Assembly: GCA_027924585.1 (NCBI GenBank)
Contig: BSBM01000826.1
Coordinates: 13,547,501 to 13,611,500 of the forward strand
Origin: Larix kaempferi
Lineage: Eukaryota; Streptophyta; Pinopsida; Pinales; Pinaceae
Reading direction: 5' to 3'
Length of the DNA: 64,000 nt
Under the pieces are notes generated by a model. It worked only from the letters and a program-made list of their open reading frames with translations, was not told where the DNA came from and did no database searches. Shown one piece after another: positions 23,774-36,867 of the stretch; within the stretch, counting starts at the first letter, position 1; each line of letters begins with the position of its first letter. The position numbers were made by a program, and so were the translations under genes.

Positions 23774-24402
23774 TGTTAGTTTTTCAAAATTTACTTCAAT
23801 ATGATCTAAGATCTTAACTGAGAGAATAACATGTACAGCATATCTACAGCATATTAATCATGGACACAATAATCCAAGCACACAAGAGACACAGAGTTTC
23901 ATCGGGGAAAACCAAGAAGGTGAAAAACCCTGCAACTTCCTCAGAGATAGAAAGAGCAATGATACAACCAAAGTACAAGAGATAGTCTTCTCCTAGCAGT
24001 TGATCCTCCTCCTCACATGTGCACCACTTTTCGAATGATAGAAGTGTGAGTAATGAGATGATGAAATAGAGATCTCTCGATCTCTATTTATACTTGTCCT
24101 GTCCTGCCTAATAAACCAGTGGGGCCGACTTGTCTAACTTAGCCTAATAACCCATGGTTCCATTAATCCGGGCCAACCCCACACTTGGTGGTCTAATAAC
24201 CCATTTACCCACATGACTCATACAGGGCCGACCCCATCAAGGTGGTATAATAACCCATCGGCAAGTTACAACACTTGTAACACTTGTCAATACAAATGAC
24301 GACACTTCCGTATAGAGGAATAATAACATCTCTATAGGAGTACAATATACATAGATGAAATACATAGGTGAAATACATTCCGAAGTTACATATACATCAA
24401 CA
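23774..24402 (-). repeat. CO-1 3' LTR (629 bp)
   Basis: On the - strand it begins TGTTGATGTATATG and ends AACTAACA, and matches 29991-30570. It carries about 50 bp more than the other LTR (near 24152-24201), bounded by CTAATAACCCA repeats, so one copy has gained or lost a unit. Confidence 0.93.
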
Positions 24403-24639
24403 CTCCCTCTTAACTAGGAAGGTATTTCTCGACACAAATCTGCTAGCACAAGTCTTCTTCTCTGGATTATCATCACTGGATCATCGTCATCGAATCATTG
24501 TCACTGCTGCTATCTCAATCAATCTCCAATATACTCGTTATAGGAAGTTCTACAGAGCCAGTCCTTTTTCATACTGGATGTAGGCCCACCACCTATAGGT
24601 CTTCATCATCACTAGCCATACTATGGAATCCTCAGGACT

Positions 24640-25790
24640 GATTACGTGCATCAACAAAACCCCGAAAGAGCATCCCAGGACTGATTACGAGCTTACTGCT
24701 CAACCTATCGGATCTCCTAGGATTTTTTACATGTTGACCTTCACAAAACCTACTCAAAGAATCCCAATATATTACGAGCACACCATTCTACCTGTCTGGA
24801 TCTCGATAGAGCATCCCAGGTTGTTACGAGCACATCGCTCTACCTGTCTGGATTTTAAGGATCTTTTCTATGTGAACTTTCACAAAACCTACTCAGAGCA
24901 TCCCAAGATGTTACGAGCACACCGCTCTACCTGTCTAGATCTCGATAGAGCATCCCAGGATGTTACGAGCACACCGATCTACCTGACCGGATTTTAAAGG
25001 ATCTTTTCTATGCGAAACCGTAGCAAAACCTACTCGGAGAATCCCAGGATGTTACGAGCACACCGCTCTACCTGTCTGGATCTTGATAGAGCATCTGAGG
25101 ATGTTACGAGCACACCGCTCTACCTATCTGGATTTTAAAGGATCTTTTCTATGCAACCTGCACAACCTGTCCACGACCACAGAGTATCAACCTGATACTC
25201 ACCATACATCATCCTGATGTACATCATCACATGATCAACCTGATCATCATCATAGCATCAACCTGATGCATATCATGTGGAGCAACATCCTGAAGCTCGC
25301 CATCTGTGATCATCTTGATCATCATCATAGCATCAACATGATGCATATCATCTGGAGCAACATCCTGAAGCTCGTCATCTGTGATCATTCTGATCACCAT
25401 ATGATGCATACAAAGTATCTACCTGATACATATTATCATACATGATCTACCTGATCATACAGTGCATCCTCCTGATACATACATCAATACATGATCTACC
25501 TGATCATACATAAGTACATGATCTACCTGATCATACAATGCATCCACCTGATACATACATAAGTACATGATCTACCTGATCATACAATGCATCCACCTAA
25601 TACATACATAAGTACATGATCTACCTGATCATACAATGTATCCACCTGGTACATAAATACATGATCCACCTGATCATATCAAGCATCCAACATGATGCAT
25701 ATACAAATACATGATCAAACTGATCAAAGCATCCAACTGATGCATATACAGAGTAGTAACTTGAGCATCGTCTTGATGCTCATAATCCAG
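24640..25790. repeat. Tandem-repeat tract before the CO-1 3' LTR
   Basis: Three kinds of repeat follow each other. Around 24630-25150 there are copies of a unit with GAGCATCCCAGGATGTTACG and CACCGCTCTACCTGTCTGGA. Around 25240-25395 a 75-bp unit occurs twice (AGCATCAACCTGATGCATAT, then TGGAGCAACATCCTGAAGCT). Around 25440-25740 a 49-bp unit rich in TGATCTACCTGATCATACA occurs about six times. All hold small inverted motifs around TGATCA and GATGCAT. I see no gene in this stretch. Confidence 0.85.
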
Positions 25791-25861
25791 CGCTTACATC
25801 CACAACTATGGGAAATATCCTCCTCTCACCATGCTTGGAATGGCTCCTGTAAATGTTTACA

Positions 25862-27330
25862 TCACTTCTTCCTCAAAGTGTCATCAATCTGAAGAACACC
25901 AAGCCTCTCTCTGAAGTACTCAAACTTCACTCTGGCTAGTGGCTTCATCAACACATCTGCAATCTGCTCATTCGTTGCAACATACAGGAGCTTCACCCTG
26001 ATATAGTGATATTTGATCTCAATGTGCTTCGACCTGTCATGGAACATCGGGTTCTTAGACAGCTTCACACAACTCTAGTTATCACAAAGGATACTAGTAG
26101 CCTCCAGCGGGAGATCAAATAACTCAGACAGTAGAATCCGAATCCATATTTCCTCACAACTAGTCGAACATGCTGCAACATACTCTACCTCGGCTGTACT
26201 CAATGCTACGTAGGATTGCTTCCTGCTAAACCAAGAGATCACACCTGATCCCATACTAAAGCAGCACCCAGATGTACTCTTCCTATCTGCAGCACTGCCT
26301 TCCCAATCCGAATCAACATAACCCTGCAGGTTAAACTTTTGATTCGCATCATACTTGTGCCCATAGTCAATTGTACCCTTCAGGTACCTCAGAATATGCT
26401 TTACAACAATCAGGTGAACACTTCTGGGATCCATCAGGAACTGGCTCAATGTATTCACCGCAAAGCAAATATCTGGTCTCGTATTCGTCAGGTACATCAA
26501 GGACCCAATCATCTGACAATACATCTTGACATCAATCGGATCAGATGAAGCATCACACAGAAGCTTCAGGTTCGATGCCATAGGTGTGGCCATGGCCTTG
26601 CAGTCCATCATCCCGAACCTCTTCAGGATCTCTACTGCATACTTCCCTTATCCAAGGAAGATCCCATCTGTAATCTGCAACACCTCCATGCCTAGAAAAT
26701 AGTGCATAATCCCCAAGTCCTTCATCTCGAACTCGGAAGCAAGCTTCCTCTTAGTATCGGCAATCAATCCATCCTCACCTGTTACAAACAGGTCATCCAC
26801 ATACAAGAGTAGTATCACCGGATTGCCTTCCTCAACCTTGTAGTAAAGGTTGGAATCTGCTTTACTCTTGGTAAAGCCCAAACTGGATAAAAAGTTGTCT
26901 ATCCTACCATACCAAGTCTTAGGAGCTTGCTTCAAGCCATACAAGGCTTTCTTCAACCTGCAAACATATGACTCCCTGTCATGTGTCTCAAAACCAAGTG
27001 GCTGCTCTACACAGAATTCCTCTTTGACTACACCATCCAAGAAAGTTTTCTTGACATTCATCTGGTGTATCTTCCATTTCATCACTGCAGCCAGGGCAAG
27101 TACTGATCTGATGGAAGTGTACCTGGATACAGGAGCAAAGGTCTCTTCATAGTCTAACCCCTCTTTCTGGGAGAAGCCACGAGCTACAAATCTCGCTTTG
27201 TCTATATGCTGCCATCTGCAGCATGCTTAATCTTGTAGATCCACTTGGAAGTCACAACAGACTTCCCTTCAGATCTTGGGACCACATCCCAAACATCATT
27301 CTTCATGATCGACTAGTACTGATCATTACT
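25862..27330 (-). pseudogene. CO-1 copia reverse transcriptase and RNase H
   Basis: Read downward, the fragment starts in the pre-RT region near 27330 and continues with RT: QMNVKKTFLDGVVKEE, LKKALYGLKQAPKTWY and the catalytic LLLYVDDLFVTG (about 26775-26810). DLGIMHYFLGMEV follows. RNase H shows TRPDICFAVNTLSQF, GYVDSDW, ADRKSTSGCCF and ALSTAEVEYVAA, then IEIKYHYIR near the end. Frames are broken near 26615-26650 and 26070. The YVDD site and RNase H Asp residues are intact. Upstream integrase, protease and gag are absent. The same arrangement occurs in CO-2. Confidence 0.93.
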
Positions 27331-29978
27331 TCATTATCTTCAATAGATAGCTTTGTTGCTGGAACAAATGTTGTAGTCCTTCTTTTGTAGGTGATGGCAT
27401 ACGATCTTTCCTACAAAACAAGTTAAATTGCATGATTAGAAACATCTCATAGTTTTCAGAACAAATTCTTACACATAAATAAATATGTCATACAGTCATG
27501 CAATTATCTTAGCCAATGCTTCAATACAACATTTATCCATATCCCGTAACTTTCTATATGCCTTCCAATCTCTACCAGAACATTGTTAAGAGTGTGCACA
27601 ACTCCCAACATGTTAGCAAAGAGGTTTCATTCTAGATAAGTAGCAATGGAATGTTGTACAGTGCCATAGGCCACTTACCCATCACATGCATATTAGTAGT
27701 ATATTGTTCATTAATGTAATTATTCTAATATGCATAATACACACCCTAAGTTTAGGAACATAAGCATATACATCATTGAGCAATATTATTTAAACAAACA
27801 AGTATGCAAGGAATGACAATTCAAATACTTATCTTTGTTTGGTTGTAGGGTGGAATCCCTCTCAATATTTGCTTCCTTGCAGGAACTACTAGAGTGTGCT
27901 CCCTCTTGATGTTTGCTTCCTGGATTACCTGTCTTTGAACTTATATCCATCCTCGATCACTATGCGTACTTACTAGTATCATCATTGTCTTATCCTCGAG
28001 GTCTCATACATACATTCATTAGTATAATCTTAATACTTATAAAAAACCATTATGATTCTAAGTAATCTTAAACATGTATGGTCAAGATCATTTCATACAC
28101 AGATAACTTATCAAAATTCTTTTACTCATGCATATTCCTATTTGACCATAGGACTTTTCTGGTTAGTCATATCATCAATCAAAGTAAGAAGCATAATATG
28201 CCTAAACCCATGAATACTCAAACCTATAGCTTCATGAATAATCATAATCATACCAAGTATACTTATATAAGAGATCCTATCACAACATAGGATTCTAACT
28301 TGATATAGGAAAAACATACCTGGATTAATGTGTTAGTTAGTTATGTCTAACATACCCACATGATGTCTTCTTGTTTTCTTCAATGACTTGTGCTAGTAAC
28401 CTGCATATATCATAGGTTAAGCATTGTAGAACCAAATTATACATACCTCGTAAGTAGAGCTTCTATGTGATCCATGACAATGGATGAATCTTTGTCTTCA
28501 TGTCACCATGGTCATATGAACTAGAACATGATTTGTCTTTCTTGATGTACCTTTCATGTTAGTGGTCAACATCAACCTCATACAACACCACAATGCATTA
28601 GTACAATCATAAGTGTCAAAACCCTAATCAATGAATATCTGCATTCATAATTTTATTAAGGTGATACAACAAGTCTAAAGTTAATCAAGATGTTACTAAC
28701 CTTAATGAAGACAAACATACCATAAACTTAATCATGAACAGATCTCGAAACATACTTGGATAAGTCATACCTGTCGAGATTGATTGTAATCTTCATATGT
28801 AAGGCCTTAGCCTTATCTCCCTCTGAAACTGGAACTTCTTCACTTATGCAGGTGACCAATCCATTCTCTTCTAGGATTAATCCAATCCACTTGATTTGCA
28901 GAAACGGGATCTGGAGTTGGATTAGGGTTAGTCAAAGAAACCCTAAAAATTCAAACTTTGAATTTCAAACTTCTGAAAGGATAGAAAGATGCACCTTGAT
29001 GAGTTGATCAAGCTGGTATACTCAGAATTTGAAAACTGCAAAGTTTCACCCCTCAAAATTGCCTTTGAAACTTCCGGATCTTCTCGACAGGATCCCAAAC
29101 TAGGGTTTGATAAATCCCACCCTTCTGCCCAACCAAAAGGTTCGATCCAAAGCTCTAAACTTCAATTTTTCTGAGGAGCTTCTAGTCATGGTCACAGACT
29201 TCAAAAATTCCAACTTTTGCAGAAGCCCTAATTTTCCACTTTTCCGATCAAAGTCCCGAACTAGGGTTTGATCAAGCCCGGCCTTCTTCCCAACCAAAAA
29301 ATTTGATCTTGGTCTCTAATTTTCGATTTTGATGAGTAGCATTCAGCCGTGGTCTCTGATTACAAAAATTCCAACTTTCTCCGAAACCCTAATTCCTGGA
29401 GCCATGAATGAAGCTGCTCAAAATCCAATTCTGTTTTGACAGAAATATGTACCTGATTGTTTCTGGTGTAACTCTGAACTTACGAATCTACATGATATGA
29501 AAATTCTACCTATGGTAGCCCAACCTGTCACCTTTCCAACTCAAGAATTATGACCTCAATTGGATTCTCTGAGAGAGAGTTATTCCAAGTGTCGCAACGT
29601 GACCTGTTTATGGGATAAAATAGGAGAGTGAATTTGTACGGCATGCCACGTGTCCCTGGTTCACTTTTGGCCTCTGAATCTTTGGCATGTGAAAGTACAT
29701 TCCGTGCCCTACCTGTCACATTTTACAAAATTTCATTTGGAGCTTCCTAGCCAAAGTTATGACCTTTTTTCCTAGGTCACCTGTTTATGACTGAGATCTG
29801 GAAGAGGCAGAAACCCTAGATTGTACAGATCATAAAACACAAAGTATAACGAATTAGAAGTTGTGCTTTGGACCCAAGGTACATGGGGATCATGTATTCG
29901 ACCTGTAAGAGTTTCAAGCCCTAGCTTCGCAAGTGCAACAAGTGTCATAAATGCCATACCATGCCTTCTTTCAGGTTA
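27331..29978 (-). other. CO-1 non-coding region replacing gag-integrase
   Basis: This 2.6-kb stretch has no recognisable gag, protease or integrase and only short scattered frames. Its lower part (about 27370-27720) is clearly similar to 46140-46480 in CO-2 (for example GCATACGATCTTTCCTACA and AACATGTTAGCAAAGAGGTT). It is therefore an old, shared element component. The part at 28900-29420 repeats a phrase around CCCAAACTAGGGTTTGAT (near 29094 and 29259). Confidence 0.7.
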
Positions 29979-29990
29979 GCTATGATACCA
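29979..29990 (-). other. CO-1 primer binding site
   Basis: On the - strand TGGTATCATAGC directly follows the 5' LTR end. It differs by one base from the TGGTATCAGAGC initiator-Met site. Confidence 0.88.
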
Positions 29991-30570
29991 TGTTAGTTTT
30001 TCAGAATTTACTTCAATCTAATCTAAGATATTAACTGAGAGAATAACATGTATAGCATATCTACAACATATTAATCATGAACACAATAATGCAAGCACAC
30101 AAGAGACACACAGTTTCATTGGGGAAAACCAAGAAGGTGAAAAATCCCGCAACTTCCTCAGAGATAGAAAGAGAAATGATACAACCAAAGTACAAGAGAT
30201 AGTTTTCTCCTAGTAGTTGATCCTCCTCCTCACATGTGCGCCACTTTCCGAATGATATAAGTGTGAGTAATGAGATGATGAAATAGAGATCTCCTGATAT
30301 CTATTTATACGTGTCATGTCCTGCCCAATAAACCAGTGGGGTCGACTTGTCTAACTTAGTCTAATAACCCATTTACCCACATGACTCATACAGGGATGAC
30401 CCCATCAAGGTGGTCTAATAACCCATCGGCAAGTTACAACACTTGCGACACTTGTCAATACAAATGACGACACTTCCGTATAGAGGAATAATAACATCTC
30501 TATAGGAGTACAATATACATAGATGAAATACATAGGTGAAATACATTCTGAAGTTACATATACATCAACA
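29991..30570 (-). repeat. CO-1 5' LTR (580 bp)
   Basis: Matches 23774-24402 over its whole length apart from the roughly 50-bp indel. It starts TGTTGATG and ends ACTAACA on the - strand. Confidence 0.93.
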
Positions 30571-30575
30571 CCATT
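30571..30575. repeat. CO-1 target site duplication, right copy
   Basis: CCATT, identical to 23769-23773. Confidence 0.93.
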
Positions 30576-33500
30576 GTCTCAGCCTCAACCATGTCTGTGA
30601 ATGCTACAATTCTCGAGCTTGGTAGTATGTATTCCATGGGTATGACAACTTCTTGTCCATATGCTAATATGAAAGGTGTGTGACCTGTCAAATTTTTACA
30701 ATTTATTCTATATGCCCATAACACCGCTGGTATTCGCAGATCCCAATCATCCCTATTTGTATTGCATACCTTAGTCAACACATTTTCCAGTAATTTGTTA
30801 ACTGCTTCAACAGTGCCATTAGCCTATCGATGATATGGTGTGCTCTTCTGGTGGTAGATTTGAAATTCTTCGGTCAGAGCTTCGATGGTCCTATTCAGGA
30901 AATGAGTTCCCTATTCGCTTATTAGGATTCTTGGTCATCCAAACCTTCTCAAGATCTTCTCAAATGTGAATTGCGCAACAGTCCTTCATTGGTTTGGATT
31001 CTGCCCACCTGGTTAGATACTCTGTAGCTGTGATAATATATCTCGAACCAGTTCGCTTTCCTGGTGGGTTAATAGGTCCCACAAAATCAATAGCCCATTT
31101 ATCAAATGCTTGTGAGGTAAGTTGTGGCATCAACAACATCTCATCTCTACGATATGGCTTCCCTGTCCTTTGGAAAACATCACAATTTCGGCAATGTTCC
31201 TTTGATTCCTTGTGCAGTGTAGGCCACCATAGCCCTACTCTTAAATTTTTTTGCGCAATAGCTCTTCCTGCATAGTGGCCCCAGATACCCCTGAATGTGC
31301 TTCAGCAAGTATCGTCGGTTTCTCATGTTCTAGTACACATATGCACAGTACTTCATCTGGTCCTACCTTGTATAATTGGCCTGCAATTATGGTAAAGGCA
31401 GCTGATCTTACCACTAACTGCTTCTTCTGCTGCGTAGTTAACTTTGTAGGTGCTAGACCTGTAGTCAGGAAGTCTACGATGTCTTTGTAATAGTCATCTG
31501 CTATGTGAATAGAAAACAACTGCGCATATGGCAGACTATCTTCCAAGATACTAGGTTCTTCGCCTGACTCAATTCTAGAAAGATGGTCGGGTCCTGAATT
31601 CAATCTTCCTGGCTTAACAATGATTTCGAAATCATATTCATGAAATAGAAACAACCATCTGCATATTCTCCCCCCTAACACGGGTTTGTTGACCAAGTAC
31701 TTCAAAGATGAATTGTCAGTAAACATGCAAAAGTGAGAACGTAGCAGATAGTGTCTAAACTTCTGCAATGCATATACCATAGCTAAACCTTCTCTTTCTG
31801 TCGTGGTGTAGTTCTTTTCTGCTGAAGATAGCTTCCTTCTTGAAAATGCGATGGGGTGATTGATACCTCCCTCCCCTGGTTGAGCTAGCACAATGCCCAG
31901 TGCTATGGATGAAGCATCTGCATGCACATGGAATGGATTATTCCATTCCAGAAAGACTAGAATAGGCGCAGTGACCACTCTCTCTTTTAATGTATCCAAT
32001 CTTTTCTGACAGTCTTCAGTCCAACTATACTGCGCTTCTTTCTTCAGTAATTTCTCCATAAACACAATGATATGCACATATCCCTTGATGAACTTCCTAT
32101 TATCCTGTGTGTCCCAATGTGGTGCGTAGTTGTTTCACTGAGTTGGGCGCTGGTAGGTTCACAATAACTGTGATCTTCGCTAGATCAACCATCAATCCTT
32201 GATTACATACAATGTGTCCCAATAGGATTCCATAAGGAACACATAAGATGCTTTTATTTAGATTCAAGGAAATCTGATGTTGTCTACACTTCACTAACAT
32301 CATTCTTAAGTTCGCATAATGGTCCTTCAATGAACCAAATACTGTCCAATTGTCAAAATACACTTCTAAGAATTTGTGGATAAAATCCTTAAATGCAGCA
32401 ACAACTACTCTGGAAAAGATAGAAGATGCATTTTTCAAACCAAAGGGCATAACTGTGTACTGAAATGATCCTCATTCAGGAGCAAATGTTGTCTTATGTC
32501 TGTCTCCTGTAGCGTTTATGATCTGATGATATCCAAAGAATCCATTAGTGAATGAGTATGCTTCGTTTCCTCCAACATTATCTAGCACTTCATATGTGAA
32601 TCGAGTAGGAAATGGATCATGCAGCAAAGAGTCATTTAACTTCCTAATATCTACGCATATCCTGATCTCGCCTTTACCTTTATTATCCTGGATAACCATG
32701 GGACTTATCCATTCTTATTCTTCTACTGGCTCAAAAAATCCTGCGTTAAGCATCTTATCAAGCTCTGCTTTTACTCTTTCTTTGTATCTAGGATTCAGTC
32801 TGTAGGGATTTTCTTGATAGGCTTTGCATCTGTCTTGAGAGGTATTTTTATAACTCCCAAGTCACCTAAAATTCCTTTCATTTCAGATAACTTGGTAGGA
32901 AATAAGTCTTGTTATTCGCGCAGTAGGTTTGCAATCTGTTCCACTTTTTATTCATCCCAGTAGTCCCCTATAGAAGCGAACTTCGGTTCATTCTCAGTAC
33001 CAATGTTGATCCTTCTTGTCTTCACGGGACTACTAAGTTCTAGAATTTCTAAGTCAGGTCCCTCAACATCGCATTCTCCTTCTGACTCGGATATATGCAC
33101 ATCGCAAGGAACTTCATATTGATATAATTCAAAGTTATAACATTCCACGACATGTTCTGATTGTTTTTCCCATTCTATTTGTTCATATATTGGCAACGGG
33201 GTGTCATTAAATACATTATTTTTAATGATCTGCAAATCCTCATTGATACTCGGACAATCATCCGCAAAACTGAAAGTGGACTGAAAGTCGGTTATCAGTA
33301 TGTGCCAATCTATTGTGCCTCTGCAAAATGAAGCTTCGGTGTACTAGTCCTTTGGAATTTGCTCTACTGTGTGTATATACATGTGCACCCATTCTTGCTT
33401 GGTGTATGTATCCAAGCTTTCAAACAAACCTCTATGTGATCTCTAGGATCAGTCTATCCATTATATTTTACTTGCACAATCTTAGTTTGTTCTGTAAATC

Positions 33501-34566
33501 TGATTTTTATCATATGCTTACATTCTTCCCATGTATTCAAGTTATGTTTATCCACATCCCACCATCTAGCAGGTGTAGCGCGCAATTATGTATCTAACGC
33601 AACTAGCTTATGTTCTGTTGGAACTGAAACTACATATTCATGAAGAAATGTGTGGATATTACTAAAACCATCATAAGTAGGAATTGGGCTTGCCTTTGTT
33701 CTAATCCATCGTAATGACTTTGTGATCTGCGCACATCGTCTTGCTGATACTTCGTGCATTTTTCTCTGCCAATTCTCCATTCATGCATCTGAGTCTGATA
33801 TGCAAGAACTATCGCATCTCCAGCTTAATGTTCCATCATCATTAGCACTGATGTAGTCTACTTGATTTACTATCATCTTGTAGATATGATCAAGATCTTG
33901 AGCTCTGCATTCTTCTCTTACTGGTTCAGTATATCTAGGTCAGTGTTCAGGGTCTAAAGGTGCGATGACCCTGGTATCTGGTCCTTCAAATATCATCTGT
34001 TTTTTCTTGAGATTGATGATCACGAGGTTATCAATTTCCCATTCAATCCCTAACAACGAAGGATAAGGATTGTTGTCATCTCCAATCTCAATAACCTCGA
34101 AGTTTGCTTTACTTCACACTCCATCAATGTCAACAAGGACATTCGATAATATCCCAAAAGGTAGAACCTTTTGCTGATTGGATAATCTCAATTGTATAGG
34201 TGACCATGATAACTTCGGCTTTCCCATATGTTCCCATGTCTTCTTTTTCAAGACATTCACCTCTGATCCTAAGTCAAGAATGATCTGGTCCATTTCAAAG
34301 TCTCTGATCTTCGCATTTAATCTCATCTCCCTTCCGTTCCTTCTATGATTCTTGATATGGTGAACTGCGCTACATTCTTCAATTATGGCACTATGTTGCT
34401 TGTAATGAATGAATAGGATTTGTAACTCTGATAAGTCATTTCCATGCTTTAATAGATTCATGCAGCTCTGTAAGAACTGCGCAACATGACTTATGGGTTC
34501 TGTTGCAGTACGCAATCCATCATATGAAATTGGCATATCCACCATAGGTGTTGATTCACTTCGCAA
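30571..34566 (-). pseudogene. GY-A pol: protease, RT, RNase H, integrase (N-terminal part)
   Basis: Read downward. Protease has IILDLGSEVNVLKKKTWE (about 34270-34220). A linker at 33600-34100 and 32948-33235 follows. RT runs from about 32820 to 32100 with MVIQDNKGKGEIRICVDIRK and MPFGLKNASSIFSRV. Its catalytic site reads VYFDNW, so the second Asp of the usual DD pair is now Asn. RNase H lies at 31241-32077 with VHADASSIALGIVLAQ, TTEREGLAMVYALQKF and FTDNSSLKYLVNKP. Integrase follows from about 31240 and is shattered by frameshifts, with one clear stretch at 30576-30781. It continues at 23773 beyond CO-1. Many stops; not functional. Confidence 0.88.
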
Positions 34567-36790
34567 CTAGACTCTTGGAATCACAGGTTTTGAGTTCTGT
34601 AAGACTTTTCTGGTCTCCATGAAGGCTTCTTTTTCTTTGTTAAGGTTGAAGGAAGGTATTTTTTCAATCGCTTTTCTTATCCAAGCCCCTTTAGTAGGCT
34701 TTTGTTGTGTGGTGTGGGCCTCAGAAGTCGAAGCTTCGGCTCTCTCATCTCCGCATGTCGTAGCTCCTCTTCGTGTCACAACATGGATGTTGTGATATTT
34801 GTTTCGTTCTTCAGCTGTGGTCATCTATATGTTCTGGTTCTGCACTTCTGGTCTTTTTTCTTGCATTTTTGCTTGCAAAACAGGGCATGCCTCAATGACA
34901 TGGTCAAATGACTTACAATATTTACAGGTAGTACAAGGGTTCTGACAATCTCTGGATAAGTGTCCTGGTTTAGCGTAGTTATATCATACAATATGACCTC
35001 TTCCTCTTCCTTGTTGGCCATTGTTGCGTCCTCTTCCTCTGAATCCACCATGTCCTATGTATGTGCATTGATCATACTGTTCATTTTCAATATTGTTCTG
35101 CATTTCTCCTTGAACTCTGTAGACATCATGTTTTCTTTCTATCTTGAGATCATATGCTCTACAGTTTCTATCATCATGGACAACTAACTTACAAATTGTG
35201 TAGTATGGATTCTTTGGTGTTTGCACATATTTCTGAAGTAGGTAACAGTCTTCTGGGCGATGTCCTCTACATCGACAAATTTCACACCAGGGTCCTTGTT
35301 GTTGATTCAATGGGTTTGGCGCTTTACTAGCGATGTAATCTCGGAATACAGGGCAGTGTTCCTTGGAATGTCCTTCTCCTTTACACTTTGTACACCAAAC
35401 CTATTCTTTGGTTTCTTTACCCTTTTTCATATCTTGCAACTGCAACATCAAGTTTTCTAGCTGGGTTTGTATTTGTACCATCCCTGTGCTAGTTTCTCCA
35501 ATAGGCGAAGCCTATAGCTTCATCGCAATCTCTAATGCCTCTGTTTCCGATGCTAATTTCTGTTACATCAACGGTAGTCTGATATGGGGCAAAAACACAG
35601 CTATGAACCATTCTTGATGTTGTTCCGGTGATATGTCAAAACTTACTTGATCTAACAGCGCTTTAAATTTCTGATCAAATTCCCATACAGTCTCATTAGG
35701 ATTTTGTTTGATTTCTTTTAGCTCTGTAATGCACTGAGATTCTGACTTAGGTTTCTTAAACTCTCTAATAAGTGTGGTTCTTATGTTAACTAGTGTTACA
35801 GAATACTTCATGAACCATGTTAGAGCTTTGTCTCTAAATGTTGTAACTAGTTGATCCTGTCTTATAGCTTCGTCCTAGACTTGCTTAACATTCCACACGG
35901 CTTCACAAAGAAACCAATGTTGCTCTAGGTATTCTAGACCAATTATTTTAAAAATAGGTAGCTTAATGTTGTCTTCCATTCTTCTTCTAGGATGTGCAAT
36001 GTTCTCTGTCGAAGAAGGTATACCACTACTTGACTAATTTTGAGTATTAGCTCTCGCGATGTTACTGTTGTTGGTGTTCTGTGAACTAGTAGTATTCCTT
36101 CCGTCAGCTGGAGGTTTATGTGGAGTGATAGGCTGATAGGTAGCCGGTATAGGATCTGTTTCATTATCAGCCTCACCCTGATATGACTGTCTGACACCAC
36201 CTAACTCAGTTTCTAAGGGTATGCAAGGTTCAGCTTCATGAGACCTCTGTCTAATGCTAGGCTTGTATCTTTTTCCACTTCACAAAGTATAAATATTTTC
36301 CTCAGTATCACTATCTGTATTACTGAACATTACAGACTCAAATTCCTAGGGTTCTTATTGCATTCTCAAGACTCCTTTTTATGCTAACAACATTTTAATA
36401 TCTAAGCTGATATTTTTCAAGTACTTACTTATGAATCCTTTAAAGAAATCTCCTTCTGTTATGCTGTAATACTTCAGAGTTTCCACAACAAATTCTATAA
36501 CATAGCCCTATAGCATGCTATCCAACCAAAATTCTACTGCTCTTGAAATTGGGCTATCAACGTCTTTAAGCCTCTAAATTAGTTCTGGATTTCAAACTGT
36601 AGGTTCTCCACCTTGAAAACAATTTTTATGTTCTGCAAGTCTTGATATCCACTCATGTAGCTCGTTACCAAAAAATGCGAAGAAGATTTCGTGTATGCCA
36701 GAAAATAGGTATTTCTACAACCACTCTTCCGTAGATAAGCACGGATGTCTGTTTTCTCTCTTCGCAAACTCCATTTCTGACTTAGCTAGC
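34567..36790 (-). pseudogene. GY-A gag with an array of zinc knuckles
   Basis: A likely start is near 36790 (MEFAKREK). The gag core is at about 35570-35960 with WFMKYSVTLVNIRTTLIREF, NPNETVWEFDQKFKALL and EWFIAVFLPHIR. After it come five knuckle-like units: CTKCKGEGHSKEHC (about 35399), CEICRCRGHRPEDC (about 35283), a third with its first Cys changed to Tyr (YTICKLVVHDDRNC), a fourth that has lost its Cys pair (YNYAKPGHLSRDC), and CKYCKSFDHVIEAC (about 34925). Several stops and frameshifts break the frame. A five-knuckle Gag is richer than the one or two usual in plant gypsy elements. Confidence 0.8.
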
Positions 36791-36848
36791 CAATTTTGTA
36801 TCTCTATTCTCTCGGGATTCCAGTTATCATAGAACATCACCAGTTCAA

Positions 36849-36865
36849 GCGTGGCAACGGAACCA
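36849..36865 (-). other. GY-A primer binding site (tRNA-Asp-like)
   Basis: On the - strand TGGTTCCGTTGCCACGC lies 2 bp after the LTR end. It differs by two bases in the first 13 from the TGGCGCCGTTGCC site that Athila elements use with tRNA-Asp. Confidence 0.65.
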
Positions 36866-36867
36866 TT

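Larger units (their letters stand above)
23774..30570 (-). mobile_element. CO-1: internally reduced Ty1/copia element
   Basis: Paired LTRs (23774-24402 and 29991-30570) flank the element, with a CCATT duplication outside them. The primer binding site lies next to the upper LTR, so the element reads on the - strand. RT and RNase H of Ty1/copia type are present (25862 to about 27330). I find no gag, protease or integrase in the 2.6 kb between the primer site and RT. A 1.4-kb highly repetitive tract lies between RNase H and the 3' LTR. The LTRs differ at about 32 of 580 aligned positions plus one roughly 50-bp indel. It looks like a defective copy that was mobilised in trans. Confidence 0.93.

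Noticed and set aside
24640-25790. Regularly spaced repeats that could suggest a CRISPR array
   Set aside because: Repeats are directly tandem, variable in unit length, and lie inside a copia retrotransposon in plant DNA. There are no unique spacers or cas genes.
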